Positions 37,784-47,423 of a DNA stretch of 64,000 nucleotides are shown here, piece after piece. The notes beneath the pieces were generated by a model. It worked only from the letters and a program-made list of their open reading frames with translations, ran no database searches and had not been told where the DNA came from. This stretch comes from Guyanagaster necrorhizus (lineage: Eukaryota; Basidiomycota; Agaricomycetes; Agaricales; Physalacriaceae): assembly GCF_019112545.1 (NCBI RefSeq), contig NW_025064897.1, positions 989,926-1,053,925 of the forward strand, written 5' to 3'. The position numbers and the translations under genes were made by a program. Positions within the stretch are counted from its first letter, which is position 1; the number at the start of each line of letters is the position of its first letter.

Positions 37784-38232
37784 TGTTATGATTTTTATTC
37801 CCTTTTCCTTCTTTTACCTCTATTCATGCTTAGTCAGGGCATCTAAATGAGTGCTTAGAAACCATGAGACAATCTTAGTCAGCACAATTGACTATTGTTT
37901 CATGACACATAATAATGCTCCAACAATAGGACAATCTCTCTTTTGTAGGTAATCATGATACTCCAGGATGATAAGCACTATAGCTCAAGAATGCACAATT
38001 AGCAAGTATATATTTATCTATAAGGCAAATAGTATATAAATAGTGTAGACAGTGCTATGTATCCCTAGCCTCAAGCTATTCTTTATTCTATCACTTTATC
38101 TCAAGTCAACCTGTATTGACCTTGAGATATAACACTGCTATACACATTTAATGGACTCAGGCATGACTGTATGAACTCAATACAGTGCTTGTTTATCACA
38201 TGTTTGTGGTCACATGTCACTTGGGTCTAATA
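37784..38232 (+). repeat. Element A 3' LTR
   Basis: 449 bp, TGTTATGATTTTTATTCC...GGGTCTAATA. It lacks the 218-bp insertion found in the 5' copy and so represents the original LTR length. Confidence 0.92.
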
Positions 38233-38435
38233 GCATCTAGTGATCAGTCAGGATTATCAAGCAAATAATTATTCTCTTGAACTTCTGATCACTCAACACC
38301 ATGGTTTGAAGATGTTGAGATTAGGTTTTCATGGCTTTAATATCATATTCTATTTATATATATTTTACTGCTTATCTTATATTTTGACATTTTTGTACCT
38401 CATTGACTTGACTCAGAACCACCACTGTCCTTACT

Positions 38436-39005
38436 CTATATGATGAAATATACCTTTTCTTTGAGTCCAATATGCCTTCCTCTGAATTGCCAGCACCTAA
38501 ATTCCAACAGAAGGTTATTCACAGCATGTTGTTTCATGTGCAAATCAGTGACATGAATATTGATGTCACTGTTCCCATCAAACTTTGCTGCATTCAGCAA
38601 TGCTTCAGCCTCAGAAAGAGCCATATCTGTTTTCTTTGCATGTTCCACAGCAACAGAGTCCCAGCATTCCTTTGCTGTTCTATCAGTCTTGACCTCCAGA
38701 CCAATAGAGTCAAGAATGTTGAGAATAATATTTGAGTGAGCAAGCTGATCATGAAAAACCCACTCATCATATGAGGGAGAGGATGAGTATATGGGAGTAG
38801 GGTCTGGTGGAAGAGGCATGGTAGTAGCCATAGCTGTGGTAGTGGTGGCAGGGATGGCAGAACAGACAATAGTTCCTGCAATGTATCTCCATAGGCCTTT
38901 TCCCTTCAGTAACTCAGTAAGTTGGAGTTTCCATGAGGCATAGTTCTTCCTGTTGAAATGGCTACTCATGTCAGGGAGGATAGTGACTTCTGACATTGAT
39001 GACAT
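38436..39005 (-). pseudogene. Copia Gag N-terminal half
   Basis: It starts MSSMSEVTILPDMSSHFNR and continues YASWKLQLTELLKGKGLW, the N-terminal block of copia Gag (family pattern: L...NY..W...ML..L...LW..I.G). Further on come AKECWDSVAVEHA and an HVTDLHMK segment typical of the UBN2/Gag helices. It begins 113 bp after the primer-binding site, as expected. The frame ends at 38436. The next 200 bp before element A (38238-38435) show no clear coding and may include an intron, since GTATATTTC follows AAAAG at the end of the frame. Confidence 0.85.
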
Positions 39006-39118
39006 TGTTTAAGGGTGTGGTGTAAAGTGGTGAGAGTAGTGGTATGGTATAAATTCAAGTGGTAAGTTGAGTTGAAATTCTGTTGTGTATTCTTCTTGAC
39101 TGAGTAGTTATAGGCAAT

Positions 39119-39132
39119 GGAGCCTCATAACC
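39119..39132 (-). other. Copia primer-binding site of half-tRNA type
   Basis: Three bases after the LTR end the minus strand reads GGTTATGAGGCTCC. This resembles the complement of the anticodon arm of initiator tRNA-Met (GGTTATGGGCCC in Drosophila copia), which primes reverse transcription with a tRNA half in copia and Ty5. The match is judged from memory of the tRNA sequence. Confidence 0.6.
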
Positions 39133-39135
39133 TAT

Positions 39136-39208
39136 TGACAGAAGAATATATGTGAGTATCTATGAACAAGTGTAAGTATCATAGTTATAAGCACAGTAGG
39201 AATATACA
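39136..39208 (-). repeat. Copia 5' LTR remnant (last 73 bp)
   Basis: On the minus strand this is the end of the LTR (...ACTCACATATATTCTTCTGTCA) next to the primer site. The rest of the 5' LTR is missing, and a complete LTR lies beside it in the opposite orientation. Confidence 0.8.
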
Positions 39209-39447
39209 TGTTGGAGGATATCCATATGTTTCATCTTATCTTACTTTTCAATCACTCATTCTATTTACCTTATATATACTTACACCTCCTGTCATTTCCT
39301 GATCACCCATATAGTCCAGCCGTTCCTACCTGTATGCCTCAGTCACTTCACCCATGTTGTGCCTGACTGAGGTATGTATATCCCTACTGTGCTTATGACT
39401 ATGATACTTACACTCATTCATAGATACTCACATATATTCTTCTGTCA
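39209..39447 (+). repeat. Full-length copia LTR in inverted orientation
   Basis: 239 bp, TGTTGGAGGATATCC...TTCTTCTGTCA on the plus strand, opposite to the copia element. Its last 73 bp form an inverted repeat with 39136-39208, with only a few transitions. It contains a TATATATA box. It could be a solo LTR inserted head to head or the product of an inversion. Confidence 0.8.
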
Positions 39448-39455
39448 ATATAGCC

Positions 39456-39986
39456 ATGCCCAATGCAACAAGACATGGCAAACACCTAATTTGGGCTCCC
39501 TCCACACATATCGGTTTCCAACAGGTCAATCCGAATTACACACCCCAGGCTGAACAGCAGCACTTCACTCTGCAGACAGTACGCTTCCCTGACAATAACT
39601 TTCGTGCTGTCCCGCCTCAGGAAAGAGGAGAAATCATGTCGTTCACCAATAATTCCTTTGGTGCAGCAACCTACTCCAACGTGACTTTCACCCCAGATCG
39701 AGTTACATATAACGATACATTCAATGCGCCTGACGATACTTCCAGTGGTCAACTCTTCAGTTGGCAGCACCCATTGGAGTATGTTGCCCCAGTTCCGCAA
39801 GCCTTGCATTTCGTACCAGATGCCGTTGGTCATTATGGTTCGTACCAAACTTATGAAGCTACGGCGCAGACATATGAGTATGAGGGGGGCTACAGTGATA
39901 TGTCGCGGCAAACAATGGACAATGGGTTGTTCGTAGGTGGTGAGCGAGTACTGCGAGATGAAGGAATTAATGGCGGTGTGTATTAG
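39456..39986 (+). CDS. Hypothetical protein, possibly cut by the copia insertion
   Basis: A 176-codon frame starts at the first ATG eight bases after the LTR. Codon use and CpG content are those of host DNA, unlike the TE side. The protein is rich in Tyr, Thr, Gln and Asn (QTYEATAQTYEYEGGYSD) and has no recognisable domain. The frame is open back into the LTR, and a protein starting so close to the insertion is probably the C-terminal part of a longer gene whose 5' end was lost or displaced. It may not be expressed. Confidence 0.5.
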   Translation: MPNATRHGKHLIWAPSTHIGFQQVNPNYTPQAEQQHFTLQTVRFPDNNFRAVPPQERGEIMSFTNNSFGAATYSNVTFTPDRVTYNDTFNAPDDTSSGQLFSWQHPLEYVAPVPQALHFVPDAVGHYGSYQTYEATAQTYEYEGGYSDMSRQTMDNGLFVGGERVLRDEGINGGVY

Positions 39987-40405
39987 AACACATGAAATAT
40001 GAAGACACCAAGGATGTCTGAGTGGTGAAGTGGGTTGCGAGTGCGAGATACAAAGAGTCAAAGCTCAAACTGTCAGACAAATATTCCAGAATAAAAGATC
40101 CTCCTTAATGCAATCTAGGTGTACAGATGAGAAAATATATATCGACGTTCCTAGATTATGGCAACATTACCAAAGAATTTTTTTTTTTTCCAGTGCCCAA
40201 GATGTAGGCGACGGTGTCGAATTTCTGGTGACATGTATATGCACAAAAAAGAAACAATCGTCATAACGATGAGAAGGTTTTAAAAGGAGCAGTTGATGGA
40301 AGATATGAACCAGATGTATGGTTCGACGAGAGTATAGACAAGCCAATAGCGGTGTTGACCAAGATCCAGAATATCACTCCGAGGATCCTGGGAGAACGGT
40401 GATAG
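39987..40405. other. Intergenic, no gene seen
   Basis: About 420 bp with a T-run near 40179-40189 and no sustained coding on either strand. It lies between the truncated ORF and the 3' end of the next minus-strand gene. Confidence 0.5.
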
Positions 40406-41327
40406 CTAGTCGAAGACGCCATTTATGAGAGCTCCATTTGCATCAAGAAGGGTAAACTCAAAGTTTGTCCATTGCCCAGCCTGATGTCAGCCGTCGACCA
40501 TCATATGCTTAGGGACTTCTGCACCGTAAACTGAAAACAGAGTCAGAGAAAGAGAAAGAGGGAAAGGATAAAGTAAGAGTTCACGGTAACATCACGATGT
40601 CAGGCCGGCGGTTCACAGGCTATACAGAGGAAGATACACTCAGCCATCATCACCGCCACGGAACCTTGTACGAGACAGGCGCTTGGATCCAGTTTCTCGT
40701 GCTTGATAACCAAGTTGAAGACTCGGACACCACCCAATCGCCACTGCACCTGCAATTTCGCGATTGAGGATAAGTATCCAAGTGGTACGCTCATAGCCAG
40801 AGCACGCATGAGCGCCTATTCAGTCTGACTGATCCTGACCCGAAGTTTGACACCGGGTCAGCGACTGCACCTTCCAGGGGATGAACGATTTGCCATACTT
40901 GAGGCGGGATCAATACTAGATGTGAGCACGATGCAGGGTGAATACGAGTAGAACTGCGGCGGCGGCGTGCTTCAGGTTTGACGGTGTTCACAGAAGGTTA
41001 GGCACACATGTCTTGAATGAGAAGGCTGTCAACATATGATCTTGGCTCCGAGGAACACTGTCGGAGCAGTATCTAAATGACGATGCCAGCTGTATGAGCA
41101 ACTTTGCATATCCGCAAAGGGTACTTGGCACTTACCAGGGGTCCAGTAGGATGCGTTCTTGTGAGGTGACTTTCTTCTTCTGTGCTGGCCTCGTCGAATG
41201 CTGGATGCAATGGAAACAAATTGGTAAGTGCTGGTCCTGTGTATGCGCGTCGAAGAGGCGTTTTGAAGATCAACAAGAGATACATGCGTTTGATGAGACG
41301 CCGTGGTCTGAGAACCTTTGACTCCAT
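40406..41327 (-). CDS. Unassigned multi-exon gene, model tentative
   Basis: Coding-like minus-strand blocks can be joined. Exon 41327-41136 (ends HPTGPL) is followed by a clear 63-nt GTAAGT...TTTAG intron (41073-41135). Next come a short exon (ILLRQCSSEPRSY), a block TRIHPASCSHLVLIPPQ, then ALAMSVPLGYLSSIAKLQ and VQWRLGGVRVFN. The last part ends GQWTNFEFTLLDANG...GVFD with a stop at 40406. An in-frame TGA near 40488 sits just before that last part, where a Trp would fit, so either an intron removes it or the gene is broken. I do not recognise the family. The 5' end is unc certain. Confidence 0.4.
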
Positions 41328-41581
41328 ATTAGGAGATGACCACTGTCTCCATGGTCATGGACAATAGGTAGCGCGTTGGGCCACACTATGGAGATAATGA
41401 AGAGGATGTCTGAAGAAGTGAAGACGCGCGCAACAACCAAATACGGGCGTCGCCATCACTGACCTTCAATCATCTCGTTGGTTTTACAGGCAAAGATGAG
41501 TGTAGATATACACGCACTTGTGATCCAGCACTAGCTCTCCTTCTCAAACGCAACCTTCCAGAACCCTGGCAACTCAGCTTC

Positions 41582-42764
41582 CTACTCATCCAGCCACAGC
41601 TCACACACCATGCACCAGCCCAGAATCTGAGAAGGTGACCTTGATGACCCTTCTCCCCCCTCGACTCTCTTCTCCATCCGGACGCGCTCATGAGACTCCT
41701 TGAGCATGTCGCGTTCTCTCTGAAGACAAGTGTACTTCTTCAAGAGCTTGAGATAAGCTTGCCTCCACCCCGGGTTTTCTTCTCCGCTACCATGATTTTC
41801 TTTATTCGCTCGCTTGCTGCGTTTGACCTTTGGGGGGTCAGCGTAGGACAGAGTATTATGCCCCGAGGGACTGGGGCGAGGACGAAGTAAGTTCTCAGTA
41901 AGGGTTGGTGTTTGCGGGAGAGGCGAGTGGAGAGGACTACGGAATATCCCCGGTAGACTCCAGTTGGTAACATCGCTACCTTCATCTTCCATATACGCGA
42001 GTCCTGGCATGAAGTTTGCCGACGAAAAATCAAAGAGATGCGTGACGTCGACAGCGGTCTGATAAGTCAAAATCAAAATTAAACATGCGCGCGTGCACTC
42101 AAAGTCAACGCACAGTTGAATCAGCAAGAGCGTCGTCACTGTTCCGCGACGTGAAGATGTTCTAGTGCGTGGAAATTAAGGTTAATGAATAATCCATAAA
42201 CAAACAGGAAAATATAAGTACTTGACATGCAGATCTAGACGCGTTGTCATCTGACTCCGACTCGGAGTCTAATCCTGTCAAATCAATTCTCTTGCTTCAT
42301 GGGTTTCTTGAACTGCAGATTTAAAATAAGACTATGGATGACAGTGCGCAGGGTCCACGTACATTTAATGGAGCACGATCATCGTTTATGGTGAGATCGA
42401 TTGCCTCTCGCTTCAATGGTCTATTTCTTATCTAGCACAGCAGAATAAAACCAACAACTCGACGTCACAGCTAGGTGTAATCCATACCTCTACATCTTCA
42501 GGACCACCCCGGTTGAAAACATTTCCGATCTGCGCATTATGGATGATCAGGTTTCCTATATGGGAGGCGGCAGAGACAAACGACTTTGGCAGACAGAACG
42601 TCGTCGTCTGAACTAAGATCCAAAATCTCACCGATACCTTTTACCTGGGGCAGCAACGTTGCTGACAGCCAGGTGCCGTTAGCAGTCAGCAAATTACGCA
42701 CGTCAAAGTTGGTACCAGGATCGTAGTCGTCATCGTCTAAGATGAAGATTTTTCTGTCGTCCAT
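41582..42764 (-). CDS. 300-aa protein with SUMO-interaction-like motifs and a C-terminal coiled coil
   Basis: Six exons close in frame: 42764-42645, 42607-42488, 42431-42363, 42290-42222, 42161-42114 and 42058-41582. All introns are GT-AG and phase 0; the first is only 37 nt and is the weakest. The protein begins KIFILDDDDYD and contains AIDLTINDD and IDLTGLDSESESDD. Each is a short hydrophobic core followed by acids, the pattern of SUMO-interacting motifs. The intron 1 read-through frame also encodes EILDLSSDDD. A nuclear-type basic stretch (KVKRSKRANKEN) precedes a helical region (LKLLKKYTCLQRERDMLK), and the end is GWCMVCELWLDE. No catalytic domain is visible. A nuclear SUMO-binding adaptor is an inference. 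Confidence 0.6.
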
Positions 42765-43350
42765 TCTGCTTGAAGATGGTCGTGGGGGTGAAGAAAGAAG
42801 GGGTGCTGACAGAGATAGTCCAACGAAGAGTCATATTATATTGGTACCGCATATTTATTCAGAGAAGAACGCGGAAAGGGTAGCCGTACGTCAGAAAACG
42901 AAACCAAAAGAATGCTGTCGTGGTTCTGCCTGACCCAATGGGGGAAAGAACTGACCAAAGGCGTCGTCCCTGATCCTTCCAATGATGATCAGTGATCATC
43001 AAAAGTGGCTGCTTCTGGCTGCGTTCTACAATGCACGAAAAGTCAGTTTCATTGTGCTCCGAGCTTTCATTTCTACAACTGTACATCCAGTATTCCTTGG
43101 GAGTTCTGTCCTTTGAAAAGGCCCAGCTATCGCGATTGAATTCTGAGACATGCAAATCTGTGTTCTGTCTAATGTGATGAAACATTCTTTTTCAAGGACC
43201 AATCACGGTCGTCAAGGTCGGTACCGGAGAAGTCAACAGCTCGTTGTGCATCAACTCCTCTCTGAAAGGTGAAGGTAAAATTAGAAATATGAACAAAGTA
43301 TACGTAAAATATGCGAACTCGAATAGAAATGCAGAGATATAGAGATGTAG
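42765..43350. other. Intergenic, no supported gene
   Basis: Open frames exist (for example minus 42859-43185) but their proteins look random and overlap no splice signals. The upstream region of the SUMO-motif gene and the 3' flank of the kinase gene lie here. Confidence 0.5.
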
Positions 43351-44890
43351 TTACCCTTTGAGAATGGCCATAAACTTCTCGAAAGTAACATGCCCACCCA
43401 GCGTCTTCTCGTCAAATACCGTATCCAAACGCTTGATGCGCGAATTCCTGACACACAAGGACTTTCCCAGTGCACAACGGCCAGTCGCCCTTAGATGTTC
43501 CTCACGAGCACTATATCCATCGGCGAACATCTCCCTCAGATCCAAGATCCACGTCACATTAAGCTCATCAAAGTCTTCACCCATAACATTGAACACCGTT
43601 TCGCCAGCCTCGAAATCCTTGAGGAACGTCATCTTGGTTTTCCACGCCTCTTCATCACCGGCGACCCACTCGCTGAGCACGGGATGAGCCAGTTGTGAGC
43701 GCGTGCCCTCTTTCAGGTTGAAATGGACAGCAGCCCAAACGAGGACGTAGAAGAATGACTCCAAGTCGTGGCGATAGAAGTGCTTCTGGTTTTCGTTGCG
43801 TAGGAGGTCGACGGCCATGAAGACGAACGTCCCTCGAGCACTTTCATGCATCCCAGGAATAGCTATGATGTTGCCGTTTTCGTCCACGCGGGCAGAGTTG
43901 TCCCAGTCATTGAGCATACCGATGGGTATGTCGTCTACGCGGTCAAACATCAGGTTGGTCCAACTGATATCCCGATGAAGAACGCGGCCTTTCTTGTGCG
44001 CAATGTGATGACCTGGAATTCTCATGAGCGAACTTCGCATCCGGACAAAGAGGATACTCGCATTCGACAATTTCGATGAAGATCTTTTTGAACTCTTGAA
44101 GGTTTCGAACCTTCCATAGGTGATAATAGCGTGTCGTTACAGTAGTGAGTAAATCGCGCCTCCAGAAGTATTCCTGCTCATCCTCCAAGTGAGATAGAGA
44201 AAATCGTGGCAGACGCAAGTCCATGTCGGAGCCGTACAAGCGACTAAAGTGGAGATCTGATAGGTGCTTCCTGATCTCTGGTGCCAAACGAAGGATCTTC
44301 TTGATGAGCTCAGTTTCGGCCACTGAGCCATCGCGCAAAACCCATGCGAATTTTAGGACCAGGATCCTCTCAAAGACATCGGTAACGAGCAAGATTAGTG
44401 TCCTTCGGCCCAATAGTTCTTCGCTACTGAAGAGCGGCCCATCGATGGCAGTAAAAACACGTTCCTCCTTCGTATCCAGATCCTCAAAAGTAAACTGGCT
44501 TTCCTTCCACTCGCCAGCGGTGTTGGACTCGAACGGATTGAAGCCCGCCTGTGTACGAAGTTGATTACACATCGCCCACATGACAAGAAGATCCTCCGAT
44601 TGCCGGACGATATTGAACGGAACAGACCGAATCGATCCCATTGAGTCGTAATAGTGCAATGTCATATTGGCGTCTTCAATAGATATCAAGCAAACATGCA
44701 TGCGATATGCCGCGCTCGTGCATTGCTGGGCGGAGGTACCCAGCCTGATGTCATCGTACGAGATGCAGATGCGCTTGAGAGGACGGTCATGTAATGGGTC
44801 GTCTTCAGGAGCTTTACGCTTTAATGACTTTGGCTTGACCCAGCTGGGAATGGATGCTGCTTGAGGACGATTGCAGATATTAGTAGCATT
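43351..44890 (-). pseudogene. Fungal-type protein kinase (FunK1), frameshifted
   Basis: Two overlapping minus-strand frames (44890-43943 and 44070-43351) give one FunK1-like protein. The N-terminal block is YDDIRLGTSAQQCTSAAYR with HYYDSMGSIRS, typical of the family. A beta-3 lysine candidate is in VLKFAW and an alpha-C Glu in SVAETELIKK. The catalytic loop is RVLHRDISWTNLMF, the metal-binding DFD/DFG position reads NDWDNSA, and the lobe continues RGTFVFMAVDLL. Between VECEYPLCPDAKF and HHIAHKKGR the frame changes by one base near 44010-44040, so the gene is broken or the sequence has an error. The 5' end is also missing: an AG acceptor at 44891-44892 precedes the first codons, and the DNA beyond looks TE-derived. 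Confidence 0.8.
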
Positions 44891-44968
44891 CTGCAATGTG
44901 TATCAGTAATCTTTTTCAATATCGGCATTGGGGCCATGCATATAGACATGTACTGGACAAATGACATG

Positions 44969-45529
44969 TCACCATTTGTCCTTGGAGAGAGGAACAGCCT
45001 TGAGTGGGGAGTCTGAAGCACTGGTACCAGGAACTGCCGGTACCAGAAAGATGGCCCCTTTAAATTGTTCAGCTAGAACTGGGAATCTAGAGCAGATGTC
45101 CTCCTGACAGAATTCTTGGACAACTGTGTTCCATAGGTCTTGGAATGTTTGTTGAAGACCATCAGGCTCTTGTCTACCAGACAGGATGTTAATCAATGAT
45201 TGTAGCTTCCTTTGCATACCCCATGCAGGTGCTCAACTGTGAACAAATGCAATTTCTGTCATGCTTGTGCCAAATATGTTCTTCACTCATTGCTCCACAG
45301 AGACACCCAAATAAGATAAGTCCTCAAGAGTTTGGAAGAGGTCAAACTGTTCTGTGTTGAGAAAAGATGCTGGCACACTCATGTTAACAGTGATCAGAAG
45401 GGGATGGTGAACAAGAAGCAAGTTAAGCCAAGATGATGGTAGTAGAGTGGCAGTTATAGCACAATGAAACAAAGGTGTGCAGGTCCAGGTTTCTGATATC
45501 TGTAACATGTATAGTTTAAATTCACACAC
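44969..45529 (-). pseudogene. Decayed ORF of unknown origin next to the FunK1 gene
   Basis: One minus-strand frame of about 185 codons reads through two TGA codons (45287-45289 and near 45218-45220). It includes SFLNTEQFDLFQTLEDL and LNILSGRQEPDGLQ-like helical text, then FPVLAEQFKGAIFLVP. Low CpG and TGA stops where Arg or Trp would fit make it look like an old mobile-element gene, as in the left arm. I do not recognise the family. It replaces what should be the 5' part of the FunK1 gene. Confidence 0.4.
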
Positions 45530-45869
45530 TACAGCACTCTACCCTTAACCATATGGCATGGACTCAGATACTATGTATGCACATGCGCGAGCACCAAGCA
45601 GCAGTATCACAAATCTTATTGTACCTGGCTTCTCTTTCCCAGAATATTCCCCTCCCTCGATGTCAGAGATCTTCCGAACAAAGGAACTCTCTTACCGCTG
45701 TTGACAACATTTACTTTTCGGGAGTCCTAAATTTGCTTCAACCTTTATTCGAATTCTATGCCTCTCAGCCCTAGTCAAGTTTGTAGCATGAAGTCTCAAC
45801 TCCGTCAATTTGATGACCTTGCGTGTTTAAATGATACCAACAAGTGTTCCACATAGCGCTCATGTTAGA

Positions 45870-46494
45870 CTAATTATACAGTCTCCAGCAAGCAAAAACG
45901 GTCCAAAGCCCGAAATTTCATGGTCTTCATCATTATATTATTATACATCTCGGCGACAGTCTTCTTGGCCTTTAACTGGGCTTATGTTGTCTACGCTTAT
46001 ATCAAGGACGGAGAAACTTGTGTTACCGTATTGCAGTCTCCCCAGGCACAGGCGTTTCGTTGGGTATCTGGAATCACATCTGGCATCATTGATACTGATA
46101 TTGCCGACACCATCATGGTTTGTTATGGTGTTCAAAAATTCGTAGCTATCAACAAAATGCTGACTCCAGATTAGATCTGGCGCTGTTGGATAGTCTGGGG
46201 CCGTCGTTGGATGGTAGTCATTCTACCGATACTGCTTTTCTTAGGCCAGGGAGGCACGGCATTCAAAGTTCCCTACCTTCACATACACCACTAAATCCCC
46301 CCCGCAGTTTTTGGCTGCTTTGCTTTACACGATGATCTATATGTACCTTTTGTTCTCTTTGGGGACTACGTTGTTATGCACCACTTTCATTATCTTCCGT
46401 ATCGTTACTATTAAGAGATCTACAGAGGGGACTAGTGCTGCGGCGCGCGCCTACCGTGGTATCGTCGAAATCCTGGTCGAGTCCGCCTTGCTCT
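45870..46494 (+). pseudogene. Truncated basidiomycete multi-pass membrane protein
   Basis: Three exons: about 45870-46117, 46175-46267 and 46308-46494. Exon 1 holds a TM segment (FIIILLYISATVFLAF) and NWAYVVYAYIKDG, then GITSGIIDTDIADTIM. After a 57-nt intron with GTTTGT...TTAG ends comes IWRCWIVWGRRWMVV, and exon 3 adds YTMIYMYLLFSLGTTLL, RAYRGIVEILVES. This order and the RCWxxWGRRW block are typical of a large Agaricomycete family of 7-TM proteins of unknown function. The first TM exon and the last two or three helices are not found, so it is probably a fragment. A good donor (GTTAAG) follows at 46495 but leads into sequence that codes on the other strand. Confidence 0.6.
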
Positions 46495-46916
46495 AGTTAA
46501 GTGCCAACTTAGTCTTTTGTACGTTCCCAGTGATAGGAGATGGAGTCACAGTAGTGGTGGTTATCCAACAGCGAAGATATAGAATCTGGAGTTGGTCAGT
46601 CAGAATTTCTGACCAGAAATGGCGAGACGTACCCAAGGCGCCAGATACGCGTTGTCTAGCAACTGTACGACTCGTTCGGTAGAGAGCAATAATATGCTTA
46701 GCTTCCTTGTCTACGAGTGCGTGGCCCTTCCATTTGAGCGCGGCGCTGAGGATTTGAAGCAAGTGGGCGGACATCAAAGGGAGAAGCACGTCCTTGCAGG
46801 AGCTAACGGCAGCATATACCCAATATTTGTGAGCCTCCTCAGCAAGCAGGAGAATGACAGCAAACGGAAGTCCAGCGAGGTCTGGCAGTGGCTCTTTGCA
46901 CAGAAATTAGAAGAAA
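46493..46916 (-). CDS. Unassigned ORF convergent with the membrane-protein fragment
   Basis: An open frame of about 141 codons reads PLPDLAGLPFAVILLLAEE, HKYWVYAAVSSCKD, LLPLMSAHLLQ and ends KTKLALN. Codon use has host-like CpG and the hydrophobic pattern is coherent, so it may be real, probably the last exon of a longer minus-strand gene. No start or splice model could be fixed upstream and no family is recognised. Its stop overlaps the end of the plus-strand fragment. Confidence 0.35.
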
Positions 46917-47423
46917 AAACTCGTGTGTCCTGGATGATTTAGGCCCAGGACGTGGTCATCTTCGAAGGGGAATTTCATGCGGTACAACTAGAAGCAGATG
47001 CTGTAGGACGTGTCGTCGTCCGGGTACGAGACTGTCGCGAATCAGACTTGCAGATGGGCGAGGACGAGGCGAGCTCATCGAGGTGGTAGAGAGAGACCGG
47101 GTATCAAACTTGGAGTTGCCGGAGCACAGCCTCTTGTGCCGGTCAGTAATATCATATCAATACCACTCAGTTTCAACGGCTTGCAAAAGAGGCCGGGTCA
47201 ATGTTAGCACGAAAATTACTCAATTTTTTCTTCTCCACAGCATATTACTACCAAAGATTCTGCTTTGGCCTATCCAATGTCTAGTTATTTTCGCAGGTGC
47301 GGTGCTTACGAGTACACTCCAAATTTTTCAGTTGTCTGATTGGTTCTACAGAAAGTTTTCCCTGGGTCTCGTTTGATTATTACGTGTCTCTGTGACATGC
47401 TTATGGATCTAACCAATATCTGG

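Larger units (their letters stand above)
5112..38232 (+). mobile_element. Gypsy element A (chromovirus), split by B and E
   Basis: This plus-strand Ty3/gypsy element is inserted in the copia Gag gene. LTRs are at 5112-5783 and 37784-38232, with target duplication ACATC (5107-5111) against GCATC (38233-38237). Its own sequence is in three blocks: 5784-8814 (Gag), 25395-27670 (end of Gag, protease, RT, start of RNase H) and 36088-37783 (end of RNase H, integrase, chromodomain). Removing the insertions gives an internal region of about 7 kb in colinear gypsy order. Many stops, a frameshift in the integrase region and a YLND in place of YLDD show it is dead. Confidence 0.92.
3..39447 (-). mobile_element. 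Ty1/copia retrotransposon, outermost layer of the nest
   Basis: This is a minus-strand copia-type element read from about 39.1 kb down to position 3. The recognisable pieces follow the copia order: Gag N-terminus (38436-39005), Gag zinc knuckle (4847-5110), protease (4062-4550), integrase (3741-3923 and 2399-2593), reverse transcriptase remnants, and RNase H (1052-1291). The order protease-integrase-RT-RNase H separates copia from gypsy. About 33 kb of younger insertions split the element between 5111 and 38233. It is inactive, with stops and frameshifts in every domain. The host flank resumes at 39448; on the left only two bases lie outside the LTR, so no target duplication can be tested. 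Confidence 0.9.

Noticed and set aside
1..39447. Classic ascomycete-type RIP
   Set aside because: The visible loss is at CpG rather than mainly at CpA, and this looks like a basidiomycete; only dinucleotide counts could settle it.
39447..39452. Target duplication for the copia element
   Set aside because: Only two bases precede the left LTR in this window and the right LTR is rearranged, so no test is possible.
42859..43185. Minus-strand ORF of 108 codons upstream of the SUMO-motif gene
   Set aside because: The protein has no coherent pattern and overlaps an equally long plus-strand frame.
44100..44120. Possible tRNA B-box (GGTTTCGAACC)
   Set aside because: It lies in the FunK1 coding sequence and no A-box or acceptor stem fits around it. 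No other tRNA-like element was found.
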